From Dietzia cinnamea NBRC 102147 (GTDB lineage: Bacteria; Actinomycetota; Actinomycetes; Mycobacteriales; Mycobacteriaceae): a stretch of 38,180 bases of DNA. Where the stretch lies: NCBI RefSeq assembly GCF_001571065.1, contig NZ_BCSW01000029.1:1-38180 (forward strand), in the 5' to 3' direction. Below, piece by piece: positions 1-7,501 of this stretch; positions within the stretch are counted from its first letter, which is position 1, and the number at the start of each line of letters is the position of its first letter. Made by a program: the position numbers and the translations under genes. Below the pieces are notes generated by a model. That model saw nothing but the letters and a program-made list of their open reading frames with translations, had not been told where the DNA came from and searched no databases.

Positions 1-39
1 TCCTAGCGTGAGCAGTACACCGGCGCCAGGGAGGGCACG

Positions 40-921
40 ATGCTCGGAGTCAACGGACTGACCAGACGATTCGGCGACAACCTCGCCGTCGACGGCGTGA
101 CCTTCGAGGTCCCCGCCGGGGCGATGACCGGCTTCGTCGGCGGCAACGGCGCCGGCAAGACCACCACGATGCGCATGATCATGGGCGTCCTCCAGCCCAG
201 CGCGGGAACCGTGACGTGGGCGGGTCGCGAGGTCACGGTCGCCGACCGGCGCACGTTCGGCTACATGCCGGAGGAGCGGGGCCTGTACCCGAAGCAGCCG
301 ATCCTCGACCAGCTCGTCTACCTCGGCCGGCTGCAGGGCCGCAGCGCGGCGGGCGCCAAGCACACCGCGCTCGACCTCCTCGACCGGTTCGGCCTGGGCG
401 AGCGCACGGGCGACAAACTCGAGTCGCTCTCACTCGGCAATCAGCAGCGCGTCCAGATCGCGGCCGCCGTCATCGGTGAGCCCGAGTTCCTCGTCCTCGA
501 CGAGCCCTTCTCCGGCCTGGACCCGGCCGCGGTGGACTCCATGGTCGACCTCCTGCGCGAGTACACCACCCGGGGCGTGCCCGTCCTGTTCTCCTCCCAC
601 CAACTCGATCTCGTCGAGCGGCTCTGCGACCAGCTCGTCGTCCTGGCCCGAGGGCGGGTCGTGTCGACCGGGACCGTGTCCGAGCTCCGCAGCCGGGGCC
701 GGGTGCTGCACCGCCTCGTCGTGGGCGGGGACGCCGGCTGGGTGCGTTCACTGCCCGGCGTGCACGTCGTGGACGTCGACGGCCCGGCCGCACTGCTCGA
801 ACTCGAGGGCCCGGGGAGCACGGACCTCGTCCTGCGTGAGGCGATGGCCCGCGGCAGCGTCAGCGAGCTCGCCCGGGTCGTGCCCAGCCTGTCCGATATC
901 TACCGCGAGGTGACCTCATGA
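40..921 (+). CDS. ABC transporter ATP-binding protein, NatA type
   Basis: This is a 293-residue ATPase subunit of an ABC exporter that would power the membrane partner encoded next. Visible motifs are a Walker A GGNGAGKTT at residues 34-42, the ABC signature LSLGNQQRVQ from residue 130, a Walker B LVLDEP at 151-156 and an H-loop histidine at 187 in FSSHQ. The extended C-terminal region after residue 210 resembles the DUF4162-type tail of NatA/drug-exporter ATPases. The ATG at 40 follows a clear GGGAGGG ribosome site. Its stop overlaps the ATG of the permease gene by 4 bp (ATGA), indicating translational coupling. The substrate cannot be read from sequence; sodium ions or drugs are the usual family options. 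Confidence 0.9.
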   Translation: MLGVNGLTRRFGDNLAVDGVTFEVPAGAMTGFVGGNGAGKTTTMRMIMGVLQPSAGTVTWAGREVTVADRRTFGYMPEERGLYPKQPILDQLVYLGRLQGRSAAGAKHTALDLLDRFGLGERTGDKLESLSLGNQQRVQIAAAVIGEPEFLVLDEPFSGLDPAAVDSMVDLLREYTTRGVPVLFSSHQLDLVERLCDQLVVLARGRVVSTGTVSELRSRGRVLHRLVVGGDAGWVRSLPGVHVVDVDGPAALLELEGPGSTDLVLREAMARGSVSELARVVPSLSDIYREVTS

Positions 922-2195
922 CCACCACCCCCCTCACACGACGCCCGTCGTCGGCCGACCACGAGGACGCCTCCACCGGGCCCCGCTCCACGGACGCCGC
1001 ATGGCGGATCGTCGCCGGGCGCGAGATCATGGTCAAACTGCGCGACCGGAACTTCATCATCTCCACCCTCACGACCATCGCGATCTTCATCGTCGCGTTC
1101 GGGGTGTCGTTCCTGCTGGGCGGGGACGACGGGGAGAAGCGGATCGCTGTCGTCTCGGGCGACGCGGTGACGATCGTCGAGCAGACGAACGTGCGGGCCG
1201 ACGCCGCCGACGGCGAGGACACCGACTCCTCGGCGACCGCGGGCGCACCCACCGTGCGACTCGGGATCGAGCAGGTGGCGGATCCGGCGGCGGCCGAACA
1301 GGCGGTACGCGACGGCGACGTCGACGCCGCCCTGCTCGGCGAGCCGGGGGCGTGGACGCTCGTCGGCTCCGACGGCGTCGACTCGGACGTCGCCGCCGCG
1401 GTCAGCGCGACGGTGGCGGCCGACGCGCTCGAGCGCAACGCCGCGGCCGCCGGGACCACTGTCGCCGATCTCACCGCGGGCTCGGTCGTCGAGGAGCGTC
1501 TCCTCGAGGCCGACGGGACGGACGACGAGGGGGTCCAGGTGATCGCCGGGTTCGTGTTCGTCTTCCTCTTCTACATGGCGGCGATCCTCTTCGGATACGC
1601 GATCGCCAACAGCGTCGTGGAGGAGAAGCAGTCGCGGATCGTCGAGATCCTCGCCGCCGCCATCCCGCTGCGGCAGCTGCTCGTCGGCAAGGTCGTCGGC
1701 GCCACGGCCCTCGCCCTGGGGCAGATGGTGATCTTCGTGGCCATCGGCCTGATCGGCCTCAGCTTCACCGACTACGCCACCCTGCTGCCATCGGTCGCCG
1801 GCGCGGCGGTCTGGTACCTGGTGCTCTTCGTCATCGGCTTCGTCGCGCTGGCATGCCTGTTCGCCGTCGCCGGTGCGATGGCCACCCGCGCCGAGGACGT
1901 CCAGACCACCACCTCGCCCCTGCTCACGGTCATCATGATCGTGTTCTTCGGAGGCCTCTTCCTCCAGGACACGTGGCAGGTCATCGGTTCCTACGTGCCC
2001 ATCATGTCCACGGTGACGATGCCGATCCGCCTGGTGGCCGGCACCGCGTCGTGGTGGGAGCCGGCCGTCGCCACCGTGATCACGCTCGTCACCGCCGCGG
2101 TGATCATCCGGATCGCCGAGCGGGTCTACCGCCGGTCGATCATGCAGACCGGCCGCAAGCTCACCTACCGCGAGGCGCTGTCCCTGAAGGAGTGA
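918..2195 (+). CDS. ABC transporter permease, NatB/ABC-2 type
   Basis: This 425-residue integral membrane partner of the preceding ATPase has the ABC-2 exporter layout. One hydrophobic segment lies near residues 50-70. A roughly 150-residue, Asp/Ala-rich extracytoplasmic domain follows, and then five or so C-terminal transmembrane segments from about residue 200. The stretch VVEEKQSRIVEILAA is the typical cytoplasmic NatB/ABC-2 motif after the second membrane helix. The gene is translationally coupled to the ATPase. Its 3' end overlaps the convergent response-regulator gene by 35 bp. The exported substrate is unknown. Confidence 0.87.
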   Translation: MTTTPLTRRPSSADHEDASTGPRSTDAAWRIVAGREIMVKLRDRNFIISTLTTIAIFIVAFGVSFLLGGDDGEKRIAVVSGDAVTIVEQTNVRADAADGEDTDSSATAGAPTVRLGIEQVADPAAAEQAVRDGDVDAALLGEPGAWTLVGSDGVDSDVAAAVSATVAADALERNAAAAGTTVADLTAGSVVEERLLEADGTDDEGVQVIAGFVFVFLFYMAAILFGYAIANSVVEEKQSRIVEILAAAIPLRQLLVGKVVGATALALGQMVIFVAIGLIGLSFTDYATLLPSVAGAAVWYLVLFVIGFVALACLFAVAGAMATRAEDVQTTTSPLLTVIMIVFFGGLFLQDTWQVIGSYVPIMSTVTMPIRLVAGTASWWEPAVATVITLVTAAVIIRIAERVYRRSIMQTGRKLTYREALSLKE

Positions 2196-2868
2196 CCTCG
2201 CTGTCGACCAGCCGGTAGCCCTGGCCGCGGACGGTCTCGATGGCGTGGGCACCGAACGGGGTGTCGATCTTGCGACGCAGGTATCCGACGTAGACCTCGA
2301 CGATGTTGTCGTCCCCGTCGTAGGCGGAGTCCCACACGGCACGCATGATCTGCGCCTTGGACACCACCTGGTTACGGTTGCGGATGAGGTATTCGAGCAC
2401 CGCGTACTCCCTGGCGGTCACGCTGATCCGGGTGTCGCCCCGGCGGACCTCCCGCGCGGCGGGGTCCACGACGAGGTCGCCGGCCTCGAACGTGGCGGGT
2501 CGTTCGGGTGCGCCGCGGCGCACCAGGGCCCGTAGCCTCGCCTCGAGGACGACGAACGAGAACGGCTTGACCAGGTAGTCGTCGGCTCCCAGGTCGAACG
2601 CGTCGGCCTCGTCGTACTCACCGTCCTTGGCGGTGAGCATGAGCACAGGGGTCCAGATGCCGCGTCGCCGCATCTCGCGGACCACCTCGTAGCCGCTGCG
2701 GCGCGGCATCATGATGTCCAGCACGACGACGTCGAAGTCGTCGCCGCAGGCCATCTCGAGACCGGCTTCGCCGTCGGGGGCGGTCTCCACGGACCACCCG
2801 CCCGCGGCCAGGCCGCGGCGCAGGCTCTCGCGCAGCGCCGGCTCGTCGTCGACCACCAGGACCCGCAT
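2161..2868 (-). CDS. OmpR/PhoB-family response regulator (orphan)
   Basis: This is a 235-residue two-component transcription factor. The receiver domain at residues 1-115 has the acidic pair D7/D8, phosphorylation site D51 in VVLDIMMP, T79 and K101. A winged-helix DNA-binding domain follows, with the usual EYAVLEYLIRN, VEVYVGYLRRKID and ETVRGQGYRL segments. It resembles the MprA/PrrA/TcrA group of mycobacterial regulators. No histidine kinase gene lies next to it. Instead it starts 12 bp after the stop of the serine acetyltransferase gene on the same strand, so the two are probably cotranscribed. The last 35 bp overlap the convergent permease gene, and the final dozen residues extend beyond the usual domain end. 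Confidence 0.9.
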   Translation of the reverse strand: MRVLVVDDEPALRESLRRGLAAGGWSVETAPDGEAGLEMACGDDFDVVVLDIMMPRRSGYEVVREMRRRGIWTPVLMLTAKDGEYDEADAFDLGADDYLVKPFSFVVLEARLRALVRRGAPERPATFEAGDLVVDPAAREVRRGDTRISVTAREYAVLEYLIRNRNQVVSKAQIMRAVWDSAYDGDDNIVEVYVGYLRRKIDTPFGAHAIETVRGQGYRLVDSEVTPSGTAPRGR

Positions 2869-2880
2869 CGGCTCGCCGCC

Positions 2881-3720
2881 CTATCCCTGCGGGTCGATCT
2901 CCTGGTCCATCCGCTCGGCGGGGACCAGCGAATCCGCGTGCCGGCGGACGATCTTGGCGGGCACTCCCGCCACGGTGGTGTGGGGCGGGACCTCGTGCAG
3001 GACGACCGAACCGGCGGCGACCTTCGAGCAGTCGCCGACGCGGACGTTGCCGAGCACGATCGAGCCCGCCGAGAGCAGGACGCCGGACCCGATCTTGGGA
3101 TGCCGGTCGCCGTCCTCGTTCCCCGTGCCGCCGAGGGTGACGCCCTGGAGGATCGAGACGCCGTCGCCGATCACGCAGGTCTCCCCCACGACGATGCCGG
3201 TGGCGTGGTCGACGAGGATGCCCGAGCCGACCCGCGCGGCCGGGTGGATGTCCATCGCGAAGACCTCGGAGATGCGGCTCTGTAGGAACGACGCGGCCAT
3301 CACGCGACCGGAGTTCCACGTCTCGTGGGCGACGCGGTGCACCTGGAGCCCGAGGAAACCCTTGGCGAAGAGATAGGGCACCAGATAGTTGGGGTAGGCC
3401 GGGTTCCTCTCGTAGCTCACCACGAGGTCCGCGGCCACGGCGTCGAGGACGTGGGGGTGCTCGACCAGCACCGCCCGGATCTCCTTCTCCAGGACGTGGC
3501 GGCCGATCTCGGGCGTCGCGATCCGGGACGCGGCGAGCCGCGCCAGGGATTCACCGAGGTCGTCGCACCCGTCGATGAGATCCAGGACCAGACCCGCGAT
3601 CAGCGGTTCGTTCCGGCTCGAGGTCGCGTCGAGCGACAAGCGGTTCCAGACGGCGCGGACGGAGGAGTCGGCCTCCGCCTGCGGGACGCACGGGTTCTCG
3701 ATGCTCAGCTCGATGGTCAC
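2881..3720 (-). CDS. cysE: serine O-acetyltransferase, long (E. coli-like) form
   Basis: The predicted enzyme transfers acetyl from acetyl-CoA to L-serine, giving O-acetylserine for cysteine synthesis. Residues about 1-150 are the all-helical N-terminal SATase domain (FLGLQVHRVAHETWNSGR). They are followed by left-handed beta-helix hexapeptide repeats containing DIHPAARVG, DHATGIVVGE, VTLGGTG, DRHPKIGSG and the closing PPHTTVAGVPAKIV. The 279-residue length matches the proteobacterial long form, whereas mycobacterial CysE is shorter (about 229 residues, from memory). The protein ends in MDQEIDPQG and lacks the long tail with terminal Ile by which E. coli CysE docks into CysK. I chose the GTG at 3720 because a TACCCT box sits 7 nt upstream, implying a leaderless start; a longer open frame continues upstream. 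Confidence 0.88.
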   Translation of the reverse strand: MTIELSIENPCVPQAEADSSVRAVWNRLSLDATSSRNEPLIAGLVLDLIDGCDDLGESLARLAASRIATPEIGRHVLEKEIRAVLVEHPHVLDAVAADLVVSYERNPAYPNYLVPYLFAKGFLGLQVHRVAHETWNSGRVMAASFLQSRISEVFAMDIHPAARVGSGILVDHATGIVVGETCVIGDGVSILQGVTLGGTGNEDGDRHPKIGSGVLLSAGSIVLGNVRVGDCSKVAAGSVVLHEVPPHTTVAGVPAKIVRRHADSLVPAERMDQEIDPQG

Positions 3721-3727
3721 CTGATAC

Positions 3728-3733
3728 AGGGTA
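3728..3733 (-). promoter_or_regulatory. -10 box for leaderless cysE
   Basis: TACCCT reads toward cysE and is separated by 7 nt from its GTG. This spacing puts the transcription start on the initiation codon. No ribosome site is visible. Confidence 0.4.
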
Positions 3734-3825
3734 GGCGTGTGCGGCGACGCCGGGCGAGTCACGGCCGAATCGCCCGTGCCGAGCCACGCCTCGACGACCC
3801 TCGCCGGGCCCGGCAGGATGGGGAC

Positions 3826-4149
3826 ATGATCCTCATCAACGTGCGCTTTGACGTCAAACCCGAGTTCGCCGACTCCTGGCTCGAGATCACCCGCGAGTTC
3901 ACCGAGGCCACCCGCGCCGAGGCGGGCAACCTGTGGTTCGACTGGTACCGCTCGCCGGAGTCCCCGAACACCTACCTGCTGTGCGAGGCGTTCCGCGAGG
4001 GCGACGCGCCGGCCCTGCATGTGCAGTCGGACCACTTCCAGCAGTTCACGGGGTCAGCCGCCCGGTACCTCGAGCGAACGCCGCGCATCATCAACACCCC
4101 GGCGGAGGGCGATCAGTGGGGCACGATGGGCGAGATCACCGTCGAGTGA
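3826..4149 (+). CDS. ABM-fold monooxygenase (YgiN-like, putative)
   Basis: This 107-residue protein belongs to the dimeric alpha/beta-barrel antibiotic-biosynthesis-monooxygenase fold, whose members are often small quinol monooxygenases. Support comes from the N-terminal strand ILINVRFDVKPEF, the mid-protein NLWFDWYRSPESPNTYLLCEAF segment and the following HVQSDHFQQF, which carries the typical histidine/phenylalanine pattern. The start is the ATG at 3826; the open frame extends upstream but that part overlaps the cysE 5' region. It is divergent from cysE and convergent with the DUF1906 gene. The substrate is unknown. Confidence 0.75.
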   Translation: MILINVRFDVKPEFADSWLEITREFTEATRAEAGNLWFDWYRSPESPNTYLLCEAFREGDAPALHVQSDHFQQFTGSAARYLERTPRIINTPAEGDQWGTMGEITVE

Positions 4150-4168
4150 CCGTCGCCGGATAGCAGTG

Positions 4169-4219
4169 CGCCCCGGTGTCGCCGGCCGCGGGATCGCGGA
4201 CGCGGACGACGCCGGGGCG
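4169..4219. terminator. bidirectional hairpin between convergent genes
   Basis: Arms CGCCCCGGTGTCG (4169-4181) and CGACGCCGGGGCG (4207-4219) pair over 13 bp with one G-T wobble. The loop carries a nested CCGCG/CGCGG hairpin (4186-4199). It lies in the 91-bp gap between two convergent genes. There is no T-tract, so termination is inferred from structure and position. Confidence 0.45.
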
Positions 4220-4240
4220 TGCCGAAGCGTCGCCGGTCGG

Positions 4241-5059
4241 TCAGATCGAGCTGCCCAGCGCCGACTGCGCGAGCGCGAGCGGGTCGATCGGCCACCACTG
4301 GCCGTAGTCCAGCGCGTAGACGCGGTTGAGGTCGGACACCACACCGCCGACGGTGACCTGCTGCGCCACGGGCAGCTGGTGGATCGTCGCGGCCGGGTTG
4401 AGCCGCCCACCGGAACCCCAGTCGTGCTGCCAGAAGTACTGCCCGAGGCCGATCTGCCGGCACCAGTCGATCGTCGGCGCGTTGGCGTACACGCCGAGCT
4501 TCATGCCCGAGCCGTGCAGGTGGGCGCGCCAGCGCTCGAGGTACGGGCGGATCTGGTTGTCGAACTGCCAGCGGGTGGGGTTGTCGTCGATCGCCACGTA
4601 CATCGGCACGCCCGACGGCCCGCCGGCCTCCCGGTGGATGCGGATGCCGATGGGCGCGTGGTGATCGCCGGCGCCGGCGCCGCCCTTCCAGTCCGCGGTC
4701 TCGGCGCGACCGTACTGGTAGCAGGAGACCATGTTCAGTCCGTGGGCACGAAAGTCGTCGACCTCGCGGCGCAGGAGCGGCTTGCCGGACATCCACTCGG
4801 CGCCGGGGCGGCGGTTAGAGCAGTAGCGCACGGCACCCATGTGGCCGGCCGCGCGGACCGACGCCGCCGACGGCGGGCCGGAGGCGTAGTCGAGCAGCGT
4901 GCCGACCGGGACCCCGGCTCCCGCGCCCGGCAGGGCACCGATCTCGGCGGGGATGGAGGACTGAGCGCCCACCGCGGGGGTCAGGCCCGCGGCGATGGCG
5001 CCGGCCCCGGCCGCGCTGAGGCCTGCGCGACGGAGGAAGGATCGGCGGTCGAACGTCAT
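4241..5059 (-). CDS. Tat-secreted DUF1906 / Rv2525c-like glycoside-hydrolase-fold protein
   Basis: This 272-residue protein starts with a twin-arginine signal: DRRSFLRRAG at residues 4-13, a hydrophobic alanine/glycine core and a probable cleavage near AVGAQS at about residue 34. The rest is the TIM-barrel-like DUF1906 domain found in mycobacterial Rv2525c. It contains GTLLDYASGPPS, VRYCSNR, YVAIDDNP with the acidic pair expected in the cleft, and LGVYANAP. It should be folded in the cytoplasm and exported to the cell envelope. Family members are linked to cell-wall glycan turnover, but no substrate is proven. The gene stands alone, convergent with the ABM-protein gene. Confidence 0.85.
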   Translation of the reverse strand: MTFDRRSFLRRAGLSAAGAGAIAAGLTPAVGAQSSIPAEIGALPGAGAGVPVGTLLDYASGPPSAASVRAAGHMGAVRYCSNRRPGAEWMSGKPLLRREVDDFRAHGLNMVSCYQYGRAETADWKGGAGAGDHHAPIGIRIHREAGGPSGVPMYVAIDDNPTRWQFDNQIRPYLERWRAHLHGSGMKLGVYANAPTIDWCRQIGLGQYFWQHDWGSGGRLNPAATIHQLPVAQQVTVGGVVSDLNRVYALDYGQWWPIDPLALAQSALGSSI

Positions 5060-5215
5060 GGAGGTACTCCGGGATCTCGAACGGTGAGGGAGGCGTGTGG
5101 CCTGTGGGACTCACGCACCCCGACGAGTGTGTCACAAAGAGATCGCGGACGATATCCCCGCGTTACCACAGGAGAGCACCACCGCAGGGCAGGCGCGGCT
5201 GGTTGACTGATCTTC

Positions 5216-6154
5216 ATGACACGATCCCGCAGATGGTCCGCCGTCGACATCCCCGACCAGACCGGGCGGACGTTCGTGGTGACCGGCGCCAACGGGGGCA
5301 TCGGGCTGGCCACGACGGCCGCGCTCACGGCGCGGGGGGCCCGGGTCGTGATGGCCTGCCGGAACCTGGAGAAGGCAGAGGCGGCGCGCGCGACCCTTCC
5401 TGAGGCTTCGCGCGAGCGAGCGCGTGTGTGCCGGCTGGACATGGCCGATCTGGACTCGGTCGACGAGTTCGTCGCCGCCATGCGGGCGGAGGCCTCGGCG
5501 CCCGACGCGGCACGGTCCGGTGGCGGCCGGGTCGACGTCCTCATCAACAACGCCGGCGTGATGAACATCCCGCACGCCCGCACGGCGCAGGGCCACGAGA
5601 TGCAGTTCGGGGTCAACGTCCTCGGCCACCACGCGCTCACCCTGGGCCTCGAGCCGATCCTGACGGACCGCGTGGTCTGGCTGGGCTCCCTCGCGCATCT
5701 GATGGGGCGGGTCGACACCGACGACCTCGGCATGGACGTCCGCGGCTACCGGCCGATGGCCGCGTACGCGAACTCCAAGCTGGCGTGCATCATGCTGGCC
5801 TACGAGTGGCAGCGGCACTTCGAGCGGGCCGGCGGCGGCCTCCGCTCGGTCGCCGCGCATCCCGGCTACACCGCGACCGAACTCATCCGGCAGAGCGGCA
5901 ACCCTGTCGCCGACCGGTTCTTCGCACTCGGCAACTCCCTCACCTGGGCGGGCCTGTCACCGGAGACGGGCGCGCTGTCCGTGCTCTACGCCGCGACGGT
6001 GCCCGACGTGCCGGGCGGGGCGTTCGTCGGACCGGACCGCCTCGGTGGTCTGCGGGGGCACCCGCACCTCACCCGGTCGAGCCGCCGTTCGCACGACCGT
6101 GCCACCGCCGCCGCGTTGTGGCGGCGGTGCACGGAGGCCGCGGCGTTCCGCTAG
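5216..6154 (+). CDS. short-chain dehydrogenase/reductase, retinol-dehydrogenase-like
   Basis: This is a 312-residue NAD(P)-dependent oxidoreductase. The Rossmann nucleotide motif TGANGGIG lies at about residues 22-29, the structural motif NNAGVM near 115, and the catalytic YANSK near 180. MACRN after the second strand suggests NADP preference. The length and pattern fit the long SDRs annotated as light-dependent protochlorophyllide-reductase/retinol-dehydrogenase-like in actinobacteria. The true substrate is unknown. The ATG at 5216 has no ribosome site; a weak TTGACT box 7 nt upstream hints at a leaderless mRNA. Its stop lies 10 bp from the convergent dapA stop. Confidence 0.85.
   Translation: MTRSRRWSAVDIPDQTGRTFVVTGANGGIGLATTAALTARGARVVMACRNLEKAEAARATLPEASRERARVCRLDMADLDSVDEFVAAMRAEASAPDAARSGGGRVDVLINNAGVMNIPHARTAQGHEMQFGVNVLGHHALTLGLEPILTDRVVWLGSLAHLMGRVDTDDLGMDVRGYRPMAAYANSKLACIMLAYEWQRHFERAGGGLRSVAAHPGYTATELIRQSGNPVADRFFALGNSLTWAGLSPETGALSVLYAATVPDVPGGAFVGPDRLGGLRGHPHLTRSSRRSHDRATAAALWRRCTEAAAFR
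6103..6129. terminator. hairpin near SDR/dapA convergent ends
   Basis: CACCGCCGCC (6103-6112) and GGCGGCGGTG (6120-6129) form a 10-bp perfect stem with a 7-nt loop. It lies inside the SDR coding end, just downstream of the dapA stop on the minus strand, and may end dapA transcription. Confidence 0.3.
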
Positions 6155-6164
6155 GAGCGACCCG

Positions 6165-7052
6165 TCAGGCCAGCCCGGCGGCGGCCAGCCCGTCGCGCAG
6201 CTTGGCCTGATGCTCGGGCGGCCCCTGGAGCAGCGGCATGCGCAGGCGGTCCGAGCCGATGAGACCGGCCATCTTCAGCGCGGCCTTGACCTGGATGGCG
6301 CCCTGCGAGGTGTGCATGATGGCGTCCACGGCCGGGATGAGGCGCGTGTGGATCTCGCGGGCCCGCGGCAGGTCGCCCGCGTCCACGGCGTCGATCATCG
6401 CCCGGTAGTCGTCGCCGGCGACGTGGCCGACCACCGAGACGATCCCCGTGGCGCCGAGGGCCAGGAACGCCAGGTTGAGCACGTCGTCACCCGAGTACCA
6501 GAGCAGGTCGGTCTCGGCCATGAGGCGGCTGGCCTCGAACAGGTCCCCCTTGGCGTCCTTGACCGCCCGCACGTGGGGGATCTCCGCGAGCCGACGGATG
6601 GTGTCGGTGGCCAGCGCGGTGCCGGTGCGCCCCGGGATGTCGTACGCCATCACCGGCCGGTCGGCGGCCTCGGCGATCATCCGGAAGTGCTCGACGATCC
6701 CGTGCTGTGTGGGCTTGTTGTAGTACGGGGTCACCACGAGCAGGCTGTCCGCACCCCTCGCCACCATCTCGCGGGCCGCTCGCATGGAGTGCTCGGTGTC
6801 GTTGGTGCCGCATCCGGCCATGACCTGCACGCGGTCGCCGACGGCCTCGACGACCGCGGCGACGCTGTCGTAGTCCTCGTCGTCCGTAGTGGTGGCCGAC
6901 TCGCCGGTCGTGCCGTTGACCAGCAGACCGTCGTGGCCGTGGTCGGCGAGATGGACCGCGAGTCGCTGCAGCGCGTCGAAGTCGATCGAGCCGTCGTCGT
7001 GCATGGGGGTCACCATCGCGGTGATGACCCGACCGAAGGGATTGTCCGACAT
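6165..7052 (-). CDS. dapA: 4-hydroxy-tetrahydrodipicolinate synthase
   Basis: This 295-residue class I aldolase condenses pyruvate with aspartate semialdehyde, the first committed step of lysine and diaminopimelate synthesis. Expected residues are present: T48/T49 in NGTTGE, the YYN tyrosine near 110, Y137 and R142 in YDIPGRTG, and Schiff-base lysine K165 in AVKDAKG. The Y-to-K spacing equals that of E. coli DapA (Y133 to K161). The ATG at 7052 lies 7 nt after a TAGTCT -10 box, implying a leaderless transcript; an in-frame GTG two codons upstream is possible. The usual neighbours dapB and the RNase J gene are not in the window. A second aldolase of this family elsewhere could share the role. 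Confidence 0.9.
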   Translation of the reverse strand: MSDNPFGRVITAMVTPMHDDGSIDFDALQRLAVHLADHGHDGLLVNGTTGESATTTDDEDYDSVAAVVEAVGDRVQVMAGCGTNDTEHSMRAAREMVARGADSLLVVTPYYNKPTQHGIVEHFRMIAEAADRPVMAYDIPGRTGTALATDTIRRLAEIPHVRAVKDAKGDLFEASRLMAETDLLWYSGDDVLNLAFLALGATGIVSVVGHVAGDDYRAMIDAVDAGDLPRAREIHTRLIPAVDAIMHTSQGAIQVKAALKMAGLIGSDRLRMPLLQGPPEHQAKLRDGLAAAGLA

Positions 7053-7059
7053 GGGCACC

Positions 7060-7065
7060 AGACTA
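7060..7065 (-). promoter_or_regulatory. -10 box for leaderless dapA
   Basis: TAGTCT followed by 7 nt and the ATG of dapA. It is identical in sequence and spacing to the box upstream of the PAP2 gene at 18464. Confidence 0.45.
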
Positions 7066-7180
7066 AGGCACACCTGTGACGCCGCGAGAGCCCGACGGGC
7101 CGTGGCGGACACGGCTAGGGTCGACACCACAGACCGAGGCACCACACAGCACGACCCACCGACGACCCCCGGAGGCGACC

Positions 7181-7489
7181 GTGACCGACTCGACCCGACC
7201 CGAGAACGACGCCCGCGTGCCCGACGAGTCGCCGGAGGAGCTCGGCAACACCGTCGACGGCTCCGGCGCCGGTGACGGGAGCACCACCCGAGGCACCGAC
7301 GAGGAGGGTCGCGCCCCGGCGTCCCGGCCCTCGACCGCCGGCGACACCGGGCACGCCGCCGGCGACGCGGCCACCGGCGCGTCCGGTGAGAGCTCAGCCG
7401 ACCGGGCCGAGCAGTCGAAGGTGTACCGGACCCCCGAGCAGCCGGACCACGCCGTCGGCGGCTCCGACGGCACGGCCGACGGTCAGTAG
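7181..7489 (+). CDS. small acidic disordered protein, unknown function
   Basis: This 102-residue protein is rich in Asp, Glu, Gly, Ser, Thr and Ala, with no hydrophobic segment or cysteine, so it is probably intrinsically disordered and cytoplasmic. The GTG at 7181 is chosen because an excellent GGAGG site lies just upstream; the open frame continues further 5' into the dapA promoter region. It ends 12 bp before the first CNNM/CorC-like gene and is probably in the same operon. I do not recognise the family. Weak low-complexity sequence makes similarity searches unreliable. Confidence 0.6.
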   Translation: MTDSTRPENDARVPDESPEELGNTVDGSGAGDGSTTRGTDEEGRAPASRPSTAGDTGHAAGDAATGASGESSADRAEQSKVYRTPEQPDHAVGGSDGTADGQ

Positions 7490-7501
7490 CCCGGTCGACC
7501 G

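Noticed and set aside
900-2342. 480-codon open frame antisense to the exporter permease, and many similar long antisense frames.
   Set aside because: High GC suppresses stop codons in shadow frames. Translations are Arg/Gly/Asp-rich with no domain, while the sense frame encodes a clear membrane protein.
3325-3825. Upstream extension of the ABM-protein frame across the cysE gene.
   Set aside because: The extension is antisense to conserved CysE coding sequence. The ABM domain begins at ATG 3826 and is complete at 107 residues.
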